11,331 bases of DNA, from positions 1-11,331 of the forward strand of contig CAYYZY010000239.1 in NCBI GenBank assembly GCA_964475955.1, read 5' to 3'. The notes beneath the pieces are model-generated. The model did not search any database and was not told where the DNA came from. It worked only from the letters and a program-made list of their open reading frames with translations. Positions 1 through 6,025 of the stretch are shown here, in pieces (within the stretch, counting starts at the first letter, position 1; every line of letters starts with the position of its first letter). Both the position numbers and the translations under genes were made by a program. This DNA comes from DATKZH01 sp964475955 (lineage in GTDB: Bacteria > Planctomycetota > Planctomycetia > Pirellulales > Thermoguttaceae).

Positions 1-73
1 TGGATCAGCCCCCGATTCCTGCTCATGCTCTCGGCATACGGCGGGGTGCTCGCCGCGTGCCGTCCGCTCGCCT

Positions 74-95
74 GCGGCACTCGCTGGCGTGCCGC
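74..95. repeat. Short GC-rich hairpin in the left-end intergenic stretch
   Basis: Seven-base perfect arms (74-80 and 89-95, GCGGCAC/GTGCCGC) flank an 8-base loop. It has no T run on either side, so it is not a classic intrinsic terminator, though it could end transcription of a gene lying left of the window. Positions 1-107 hold no convincing coding region in any frame; the plus-strand frames lack family resemblance and two are closed near 110. Confidence 0.4.
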
Positions 96-107
96 GCGGC
101 GATCGGC

Positions 108-113
108 TATAGT
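108..113 (+). promoter_or_regulatory. Promoter -10 element, TATAGT
   Basis: TATAGT matches five of six bases of the sigma-70 -10 hexamer and lies about 70 bases before the start codon of the PL11-like gene. No good -35 is visible 17 bases upstream (TGGCGT). Similar TATNNT elements precede three other units in this window, which raises confidence that this one is functional. Confidence 0.45.
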
Positions 114-184
114 GCGCGGGGAAAAGGTCGCTTGCGCGCTTTGGCGGCGCCGCAGGCCATGGTTCGAAACGAGGAGGCCCCACC

Positions 185-2137
185 ATGCGATTGGGTAGTG
201 CTCTGGCGGTTTGCGTCGGTTCGTGGGTTGTTCTAGGCGGCGTCGGGGCGGGCGCGTCGGCCGAGCGAGCCGGCGAGTTTTTCGACCGCGGCCTGGTGGC
301 GCGGCCCGTGGCTGACGGCAAGGTCTACATCGGCTGGCGCCTGCTGGAGTCCGACCCGGCCGACGCGGCGTTCAACGTCTACCGCCGCACGGGCGACGGC
401 GACCCCGTCAAGCTCAACGAGCGCCCGATCCGCCGGACCACCGATTTCGTCGACGCCTCGGCGGCGAAGGGGACCGAGCACGCCTGGTCCGTCCGCCCCG
501 TGGTGGACGGCGAGGAAGTGGCCCCGGCGTCCGTCTCGGGCCAGGTCACGTTCGAGGGCGAGCCGGTCGAAGGGGCGCTGGTCACCTTCTTGCCCAAGAG
601 CGGCCGAGGGCGAACGTTTTCGGGCGTGACTAACGACCGGGGGCGGTACAAGATCCAAGGGCGACCGTCGCCCGGGGAGTACGCCGTGAACATCGACCGC
701 GAGGGCGGACCGGCGTCGGTGGCCGCGTCGCACGAGGCTCGCGCCACGCCCGGCGAAGCGGCCCCGCCCTACGTGGCCATCCGGCTCGACGGCGATCACA
801 CGTTCCAGAAGGCCGGCATCGCCGACCTCGACGCCGACGGGCGGTACGACTACGTCATCAAGCAGCCGAGCGGGAACGTCGACCCCTACATCCACTATTG
901 GAAGCCCAGCCCGGAAACCTACAAGCTCGAAGCCTACACGGCCGACGGCACGTTCCTCTGGCGGCACGACCTGGGCTGGTCGATCGAGCGGGGCATCTGG
1001 TATTCGCCCTACGTGGTCTACGACCTCGACGGCGACGGCCGGGCCGAGGTGGCCGTCAAGACAGGCGAGGGCGACCCGCGCGACGAGGACGGCCGCGTGC
1101 AGACCGGCCCCGAGTACCTCACGCTGCTGGACGGCCTCACCGGCGAGCCGACCGCCCGGATCGACTGGCCGCCACGCGAGCTGTTCGAGGACACGTCGCG
1201 CCCGTACAACTACGCCTCGCGCAACCAGCTCGGCGTGGCTTTTCTCGACGGCGAGCGGCCCTACCTGATCGTCGAGCGGGGCACCTACAACGTGATCGTG
1301 GTGATCGCCTACCGCTACGACGACGGCAAGTTGGCCGAGCACTGGCGGTGGGACAACCGCAAGCTGGGGCGCGAGTACCGGGGCCAGGGCGCCCACTGGA
1401 TGCACTCGGCCGACGTCGACTCCGACGGGCGCGACGAGGTGCTGATCGGCTCAGTGGTGATCGACGACGACGGCACCGCGCTTTGGACCACCGGCCTGGG
1501 TCACCCCGACCACTTCTACCTCGGCGATATCGACCCCCAGCGGCCCGGCCTCGAAATCTACTACGGCATCGAATCGCGCCGGAAGGAACGCAACGGCATG
1601 TGCCTGGTCGACGCGGCCACCGGCAAGATCCTCTGGGGCTACGAGGGCTACACGCGGCACGTGCACGGGCAGGGGATGTGCGCCGACATCGACGCCCGGT
1701 ACCCCGGCAGCGAATCCTACAGCGCCGACACCGACTCAAAGAAGAAGTACGCGTGGTCGCGGCTCTGGACCGCCAAGGGCGAGGTGATCAGCGAGGAGAA
1801 CCTCGGCGGTTTCTCCCCGCGCACCGTCTACTGGGACGCCGACCCGCAGCGCGAGTTGTTCCGCGGCGGGCGGATCTCCGACTACGGCGGCGAGGCGATG
1901 CCGCCCCGCGTCGAAGGCCGCCTGGCGGCCGTGGCCGACGTGCTCGGCGACTGGCGCGAGGAGCTGATCGTGAGCGTGCCCGGCGAGCTGCGCATCTACA
2001 CGACCACGATCCCGGCCGCCGACCGCCGCCCGTGCCTGATGCAGGACCCCATCTACCGCATCGACGTGGCCCACGCTGCCATGGGCTACTTCCAGCCCCC
2101 GATGACCAGCTACGACCTGGCGACGGGGCGGAAGTGA
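185..2137 (+). CDS. Secreted rhamnogalacturonan lyase-like protein (PL11 family) with an inserted carboxypeptidase-regulatory-like module
   Basis: The 650-residue product resembles polysaccharide lyase family 11, whose members cleave the rhamnogalacturonan I backbone of pectin by beta-elimination. Residues 1-26 form a signal peptide ending at Ala-Ser-Ala, so it is exported. Residues 35-112 resemble the family's fibronectin-III-like N-terminal domain (RGLVARPVADGKVYIGWR). Residues 200-645 form the beta-propeller, with calcium-type DxDxDG loops at 214, 280 and 410 and the signature stretches KTGEGDPRDEDGR, NYASRNQLG and GDWREELIVS. Residues 118-175 do not belong to the family: they read as a carboxypeptidase-regulatory-like beta-sandwich (SGQVTFEGEPVEGALVTFLP), inserted in frame between flanking PASV repeats. 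The start is fixed by GAGGAGG at 171-177, seven bases from the ATG. The family call is firm. Lyase activity is inferred, because many planctomycete PL11-like proteins are uncharacterised and the true substrate could be another acidic polysaccharide. Confidence 0.9.
   Translation: MRLGSALAVCVGSWVVLGGVGAGASAERAGEFFDRGLVARPVADGKVYIGWRLLESDPADAAFNVYRRTGDGDPVKLNERPIRRTTDFVDASAAKGTEHAWSVRPVVDGEEVAPASVSGQVTFEGEPVEGALVTFLPKSGRGRTFSGVTNDRGRYKIQGRPSPGEYAVNIDREGGPASVAASHEARATPGEAAPPYVAIRLDGDHTFQKAGIADLDADGRYDYVIKQPSGNVDPYIHYWKPSPETYKLEAYTADGTFLWRHDLGWSIERGIWYSPYVVYDLDGDGRAEVAVKTGEGDPRDEDGRVQTGPEYLTLLDGLTGEPTARIDWPPRELFEDTSRPYNYASRNQLGVAFLDGERPYLIVERGTYNVIVVIAYRYDDGKLAEHWRWDNRKLGREYRGQGAHWMHSADVDSDGRDEVLIGSVVIDDDGTALWTTGLGHPDHFYLGDIDPQRPGLEIYYGIESRRKERNGMCLVDAATGKILWGYEGYTRHVHGQGMCADIDARYPGSESYSADTDSKKKYAWSRLWTAKGEVISEENLGGFSPRTVYWDADPQRELFRGGRISDYGGEAMPPRVEGRLAAVADVLGDWREELIVSVPGELRIYTTTIPAADRRPCLMQDPIYRIDVAHAAMGYFQPPMTSYDLATGRK
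524..720 (+). repeat. Imperfect direct repeats flanking the inserted module of the PL11-like gene
   Basis: CCGGCGTCCGT (524-534) and CCGGCGTCGGT (710-720) match at 10 of 11 bases. They are 186 bases apart, exactly 62 codons, and both encode Pro-Ala-Ser-Val. They bracket the carboxypeptidase-regulatory-like module. Joining the sequence at the repeats restores an uninterrupted fibronectin-like-to-propeller linker. Confidence 0.6.
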
Positions 2138-2174
2138 GCGGGGCGCCACGCGATGTCGCCGCCGTGTGAAACGC

Positions 2175-2915
2175 ATGAGCGAGTCCCCGGAAGTCGATCT
2201 GGCCGACGCAACCGGAGCCGAGGGTAGGTACAAAAGACCTTGCCGCTTCCCCCTGCGCTTCTCCCTCGCCACGCTCCTCTTGCTGGCGACGATCGTCTGC
2301 CTCGGTGTGGCCCTGTGGACCACTTCGCGGGAACTCGACGAGGCGAGGGCCGAGGGCGAGGAGCTTCGCAACGAGGTGCAGAAGTACCGCAACGAGTTGG
2401 GCTACCTGGAGATCTCCGACCCGGGCAGGGTCCACGCGATCGGCGTGCCCGTCCACGGCAACTTGAAGTGGCATTGGCGCGTGTGGCTGCCCGACGAACG
2501 AAGCTATCGGCTTCACGTGGTCACCGGCGGCGTGCCGAAGGAAGGAGTGCCCCAGCGCGGAACCAGTAGCGGCTCGAGCTCGACGATCCGCTCCGGCGAG
2601 ATGCTGATCTACGCCGCGGTGCAAAAAGACCGCCTCGGCCAGTGGGTGTTCCGCGTCGAGAAGGGCGTTGGCGGCGACAGCTCAACCATCGGGATTCATC
2701 AGACGCATCAGCGCTGGCTCGAAGGCGGCCCGGGCTGGAGCACCCGGCAGGTCAGCCCCGCCAAGACCAGGTCGTTCGAACCCGGCAAGCCCGTTGTGCT
2801 CGTGCGGCTCCGTGTGAGCGAGCTCGTAGAGACAACGCCCGACGGCCGCACCACCCGCCGCGCCCCCGACGAGCCCTGCGACGGGCTGATGGTCTGGATC
2901 GAAGAGATGCCGTGA
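2175..2915 (+). CDS. Membrane-anchored protein of unknown function, planctomycete type
   Basis: No function is recognised. From the ATG at 2175 the product is 246 residues. A basic N-terminal tail leads into one transmembrane segment at about 30-50, which begins with the RFSLATLLLLATIV anchor seen again and again in planctomycete proteins of unknown role. A short acidic coiled coil follows (about 51-75, SRELDEARAEGEELRNEVQKY), then a soluble, probably beta-rich domain that would lie outside the membrane (for example GNLKWHWRVWLPDERSYRLH). A GTG at 2166 would add three residues. Neither start has a clear ribosome binding site, so the start is uncertain. It begins 37 bases after the PL11-like gene on the same strand with no obvious promoter between, so the two may be cotranscribed; that does not by itself imply a shared role. 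Confidence 0.75.
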   Translation: MSESPEVDLADATGAEGRYKRPCRFPLRFSLATLLLLATIVCLGVALWTTSRELDEARAEGEELRNEVQKYRNELGYLEISDPGRVHAIGVPVHGNLKWHWRVWLPDERSYRLHVVTGGVPKEGVPQRGTSSGSSSTIRSGEMLIYAAVQKDRLGQWVFRVEKGVGGDSSTIGIHQTHQRWLEGGPGWSTRQVSPAKTRSFEPGKPVVLVRLRVSELVETTPDGRTTRRAPDEPCDGLMVWIEEMP

Positions 2916-3043
2916 GGGAAAGACGGCCACCGGTGGGCATCTCCTGAGAGCGTGGCAGCGATGCGCTTGCGCGCCGGGATCGGGCGTGCGGTCCTCACAT
3001 TCCCTCGCAATACCCCCCCGCCCGAGGGGAAACGTCTCTCGTG

Positions 3044-3052
3044 TGCTATCCT
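3044..3052 (+). promoter_or_regulatory. Extended -10 promoter element, TGCTATCCT
   Basis: TATCCT at 3047-3052 is preceded by TG one base upstream (3044-3045), the extended -10 arrangement that can substitute for a -35. It lies about 50 bases before the GTG start of the TerB-like gene, giving a leader of roughly 40 bases. The 186-base gap in which it sits (2916-3101) has no other recognisable feature. Confidence 0.45.
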
Positions 3053-3101
3053 TGGGAAGACCGTAAGGTGCCCGTTTCCGACCCGTCGAAGGGAGCATGC
3101 C

Positions 3102-3509
3102 GTGAGCGCGTTTCACCAGTTCGTCTCGAAGATCCTGGCCGACAAGCGGATCCACGAAACGGAGGTGCCCCGGATCCGGGAGTACCTGTTCCAGGACGGG
3201 CAGCTTGACATGGACGACGTGCGACTGCTCGTGGAGCTCTACTGCGAGGCCGACGAGTACTGCCCGGCCTTCGAGCAACTGTTCTTCTCGGTGCTCGAAG
3301 AGGTGTTTCTAGTCGACGGGGAGATCCAGCCGAGCGAGCAGTTCTACCTTTTGAAGATGATCTACTCCGACCGCGTGATCCGCGACGCCGAGCGGCAGTT
3401 CCTCCACAAGCTGAAGGGGGCCGCCCGACCCACGACCCCCGAGTTCGACGCCCTCTACGACGAGGCCATGCAGGCGCACTCCACCGCCTGGAGCGTCGGC
3501 GGCCGATGA
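3102..3509 (+). CDS. TerB-like two-module helical protein
   Basis: The 135-residue product resembles the TerB/tellurite-resistance-type fold as it occurs in planctomycetes, where paired acidic helical modules repeat. Module one is about residues 8-50 (KILADKRIHETEVPRIREYL, then a QDGQLDMDDV turn); module two is about 62-106 (VDGEIQPSEQFYLLKMIYSD, then RVIRDAERQFLHKLK). The DG-x-I-x-x-x-E turns resemble metal-binding loops, but key acidic positions are degenerate in the first module. The C terminus (TTPEFDALYDEAM) matches what I recall of the family. The protein has no signal peptide and is probably cytoplasmic. I chose the GTG at 3102 because GAAGGGAG ends 6 bases upstream and the family resemblance begins there. 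An upstream open frame from 2952 would add 50 low-complexity residues. Its function is unknown; a role in tellurite resistance should not be assumed. Confidence 0.8.
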   Translation: MSAFHQFVSKILADKRIHETEVPRIREYLFQDGQLDMDDVRLLVELYCEADEYCPAFEQLFFSVLEEVFLVDGEIQPSEQFYLLKMIYSDRVIRDAERQFLHKLKGAARPTTPEFDALYDEAMQAHSTAWSVGGR

Positions 3510-3591
3510 GCGACCCGGCACGGCGCGGCCGGCGGCTTGCGCCCCTTGCGATCGTCGGCCCGCTTGTCGACACGGAGTCGCGGTAGCCGTC

Positions 3592-3616
3592 CCGCGCGCC
3601 GGTTGCCGGCGCGCGG
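3592..3616 (+). terminator. Strong GC hairpin downstream of the TerB-like gene
   Basis: A perfect 11-base stem (3592-3602 with 3606-3616, CCGCGCGCCGG/CCGGCGCGCGG) closes a TTG loop about 80 bases after the TerB-like stop. There is no T run, so it is either a non-canonical terminator or a structural element of the region. Confidence 0.4.
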
Positions 3617-3626
3617 CCCGATCGCG

Positions 3627-3632
3627 TATCTT
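3627..3632 (+). promoter_or_regulatory. Possible upstream -10 element, TATCTT
   Basis: TATCTT sits 11 bases after the strong hairpin, in the same kind of context (GCG-TATCTT-CGG) as the other TATNNT elements in the window. If used, it would give a leader of about 355 bases to the HlyD-type gene. No -35 is visible. It is weaker evidence than the element at 3723-3751. Confidence 0.25.
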
Positions 3633-3722
3633 CGGTGGCAGCCCTGCCCAGAACCTGGGTGCTTCGCCCTGCGAATCGCCCCCCCGCGGGAGGTGTCGGG
3701 TAAAGAAATCTCTGCTGGGCCC

Positions 3723-3751
3723 TTGAAGCCTGCGCAAAGCCTGGCTACACT
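3723..3751 (+). promoter_or_regulatory. Sigma-70-type promoter for the HlyD/glycosyltransferase unit
   Basis: TTGAAG (3723-3728) and TACACT (3746-3751) are separated by exactly 17 bases, the optimal spacing; each matches four of six consensus bases. An inverted repeat GCGCAA/TTGCGC (3732-3737 and 3756-3761) straddles the -10 and could be an operator. Transcription would start near 3758, leaving a leader of about 240 bases. Confidence 0.5.
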
Positions 3752-3858
3752 TCAGTTGCGCTTGGGCCGGCGCAGGGCGAAGCTGCATGACGGGGGGGCT
3801 CGCTGCCGGCGTGCTTTCCATCTCTTCGAGGAAAGCGATCTTCTCATCTGCTCGACGA

Positions 3859-3904
3859 CTCCGCGGTTTTCACCGAGTGGAAGCCTCGAAGCGGAGCGTT
3901 TTTT
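3859..3904 (+). terminator. Attenuator-like hairpin with a T6 run inside the leader
   Basis: CTCCGC (3859-3864) pairs with GCGGAG (3891-3896). An inner CGAG/CTCG stem (3874-3877, 3885-3888) sits between them, and TTTTTT follows at 3899-3904. This lies after the proposed promoter and 92 bases before the HlyD-type start codon, so as an intrinsic terminator it would act on the operon's own transcript. The stem is short and the inner part is interrupted by a 9-base bulge, so the strength is uncertain. Confidence 0.35.
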
Positions 3905-3996
3905 CCCGGAAGCCCGACGGGCTGCGCGGTGGGAGCAACGCGCCCACCCCTCCCTGCCGACGCCGGACCTTGGACTGACACCACGGGGAGATATCC

Positions 3997-5991
3997 ATGA
4001 CGTGGGTCCAATTCCTAGAAGTCGCAAGTATTAGCATTATAGTTGGGTTCGCTGCGTATTGCTCCTCTTGTGCCGTACACATGTGGCGGGCCCGGCGAGC
4101 ATCCTCCTCTGGCTCCGCCGCGCGCGGGAGCGTGAGCCGGGCGATACGGCGGACGTCGGCCGTGTTGCTGGTGATTGGGGTGTCGGCGATGGTCCTTTGC
4201 GCGGTCTGGCTGGCGGTTGTCCGTCACGAAGGCCTGCTGTCCGGAGAAGGCATCGTTACGGTGCGAGCGCCCAGCGACCTGGACGTGGTCGCGGTCGTTC
4301 AGGAGGAGACCGTCGAAGCGGGGGACGTGCTGGCACGTTTCGGATCGCCCGAAAGCAAAGCAAAACTGGCGGAACTTGAGCTTCGGCGCGACGGGCTGGA
4401 TGCCGAAAAAGCGATGCTCGGTCATCAACCGCTTGTGAGCGATCCGGACATTGCCCGGCAGCTCGCGGAGGCGAATGCGCGGGAGCGCGCGTGCCGTACG
4501 AATCTCAACGACCTCGCGCTGGAAAGCAAGCGGCTTTCGCGCGACCTCGTGCGCGAGCGTTCGCACCGGCAGGAGGACGTCCGGGCGGTGCAACGGGAGA
4601 TCAGCCGGTTGGAGGAGGAAGCCCGGCAAGCGGAGAGTGCTTTTCGTCTCTGCGAGGACGAGCACGAAAGGTACGCCTCGCTGGTGCGGCAGGACGTGGT
4701 TTCCGAGGAGGAGTACGCACGCAAGAAGAGCGAGCTGAAATCCCGCGAGATCGAAGTGCGCAAGCTTCAGAAGCAGTTGGAGAAAGCCGTCGAACAACGC
4801 ACGCAGTTGGAGCGTGCCCTTGCCGACTTCCTCAAGCTCAGCCAACGGCAGGAAAAGGAACTGGCAGACGAAATCGCCGCGCACCAGCAGGAACTCGCGG
4901 AGACCGCCGCGGAGCAAGAAGCGCTCCAGCGGCGTCAGGCGGAGGACCTCGCGCGCGCCCGACGTCACCGCGAGGAATCCTTCAGAAAGATCGAAACCGA
5001 GCTTGCTCAGGCGGAAAAGCAGTTGGAAGCCGAAAGAGCCGGGCATCAGTCGCTGGCGCCCTGTGCGGGCCGTGTGGTTTATCGGGCGTCCTCGCCCGGG
5101 AATGCATTCCCCGGGGATCCGGTCGTCGTGCTGGCGCCGGCCGGCGCGCTTCGCCTCGCCGTCCGGGTGCCGCGCTGGATGAAGGCTCCGTTGCAAAACA
5201 AAGGCAAGTTGCCGTGCGAACTGTTGCAGGACCTGGAACGCGACGAGCAACGCCGTTTTGTCGAGCCCCGGTTTTCGGCGACGTTCGCCGAATGGCGGCA
5301 ACTTCCGGCCGATCCCCGCTTTGGCCTGGCCGAGTTGCAGTGCGAGCTCCCGGAAGAGGCCGTGCACCAACTCGCGCTGGGCGAGCAAATTGCCGCTCGG
5401 CTCGTCGGGCGTTCTCCGCTCTACGCCGTTCCGTCTTTCGTTTCCAGCGTTCTGCTGGTCATCTTGTCGGCAGCCGTCTGGGGCGCATCGCGTCTTTTTG
5501 CGGGCTCCCCGTCGGCCGCCGGGTCGCCCCGGGGCGCTTCGACAGGAGCGCCCGACGTTTCCCCTCGAGGCATCGGCACCGAGTTCGGAGCCGAGGGCGT
5601 GATGCTTCAGATGCTTGGGGGACAATTGCGCGAGGCGATCGTGCGCGGCGAGCTCGACGCCCACGTGATCGCCGCGGCCGAATGGTCCCTCGATCGACAT
5701 CGCGCCCGCGCCGTTCGTCTGATCGCCCTCGGACTGGGCGACGGCGACGAGCTTTGCGATCACCTAGACGGCCTGGCGAAGGAAATGGCCGATCGCGGCA
5801 ACCTGGCCGGCGGCAACGGGTCGTCCGCACCGGTGGACGTATTCCACAGACTGCTGGCGGTCCTCCGGGCGGCCGCCCCGGCGGAGGTCCACGGACGGCT
5901 CCGCGAAATCGACTTGCGTTTTGCGAGCGACCGGCGGCCGGGCTCCAACGGGCGCCGTCCGCGCCGTGAGCCGCTCGGGCACCAGGCGTGA
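3997..5991 (+). CDS. HlyD-type periplasmic adaptor with three membrane segments, partner of a polysaccharide synthase
   Basis: The 664-residue product has the membrane-fusion (HlyD) layout: a split lipoyl-like domain (about 84-117, GEGIVTVRAPSDLDVVAVV, and 353-392, LAPCAGRVVYRASSPGNAF) around a very long coiled coil (about 120-350), then a beta domain to about 472. Unusually it has three predicted membrane segments: about 5-27, 53-75 and 476-500. The basic loop at 31-52 (RARRAS, RAIRRT) should be cytoplasmic, which puts residues 76-475 in the periplasm and a 160-residue helical tail (503-664) back in the cytoplasm. GGGGAG at 3985-3990, six bases from the ATG, supports the start. The glycosyltransferase follows 34 bases later. 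By analogy with Alg44 beside Alg8, it probably couples polymer synthesis to transport across the periplasm. I see no PilZ motif in the tail, and no outer-membrane partner is in the window. A drug-efflux adaptor is the less likely alternative. Confidence 0.82.
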   Translation: MTWVQFLEVASISIIVGFAAYCSSCAVHMWRARRASSSGSAARGSVSRAIRRTSAVLLVIGVSAMVLCAVWLAVVRHEGLLSGEGIVTVRAPSDLDVVAVVQEETVEAGDVLARFGSPESKAKLAELELRRDGLDAEKAMLGHQPLVSDPDIARQLAEANARERACRTNLNDLALESKRLSRDLVRERSHRQEDVRAVQREISRLEEEARQAESAFRLCEDEHERYASLVRQDVVSEEEYARKKSELKSREIEVRKLQKQLEKAVEQRTQLERALADFLKLSQRQEKELADEIAAHQQELAETAAEQEALQRRQAEDLARARRHREESFRKIETELAQAEKQLEAERAGHQSLAPCAGRVVYRASSPGNAFPGDPVVVLAPAGALRLAVRVPRWMKAPLQNKGKLPCELLQDLERDEQRRFVEPRFSATFAEWRQLPADPRFGLAELQCELPEEAVHQLALGEQIAARLVGRSPLYAVPSFVSSVLLVILSAAVWGASRLFAGSPSAAGSPRGASTGAPDVSPRGIGTEFGAEGVMLQMLGGQLREAIVRGELDAHVIAAAEWSLDRHRARAVRLIALGLGDGDELCDHLDGLAKEMADRGNLAGGNGSSAPVDVFHRLLAVLRAAAPAEVHGRLREIDLRFASDRRPGSNGRRPRREPLGHQA

Positions 5992-6025
5992 AGCCTTCCC
6001 TGCGCGTCGTCCGAACCTGAGTGTG

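Larger units (their letters stand above)
3510..3996 (+). other. 487-base structured intergenic leader region before the polysaccharide synthase pair
   Basis: No credible gene was found here. The left part (3590-3690) is dense in short perfect hairpins: 3592-3616, CCCAG/CTGGG at 3647-3659 and CCCGCGGG at 3683-3690. The right part holds a promoter (3723-3751) and an attenuator-like hairpin with a T run (3859-3904). Open frames across it, such as the one from 3537, have skewed Arg/Pro-rich composition and no family resemblance. Confidence 0.6.

Noticed and set aside
233..1405. 390-codon open frame on the minus strand opposite the PL11-like gene
   Set aside because: Its composition is an antisense shadow (Val/Asp/Gly/Arg-rich, no family resemblance), while the plus-strand frame has a signal peptide, a ribosome binding site and clear PL11 motifs.
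3743..3759. Sigma-54 promoter suggested by TGGC and TTGC
   Set aside because: GG and GC are 13 bases apart where sigma-54 needs 10, so the spacing rules it out.
3537..4034. Possible small gene in the gap before the HlyD-type gene
   Set aside because: The frame crosses the promoter, the hairpins and the T run, has no ribosome binding site, and resembles nothing I recognise.
4015..5763. 582-codon open frame on the minus strand opposite the HlyD-type gene
   Set aside because: It is the antisense of a coiled-coil coding sequence, Leu/Phe/Arg-rich, with no recognisable domain.
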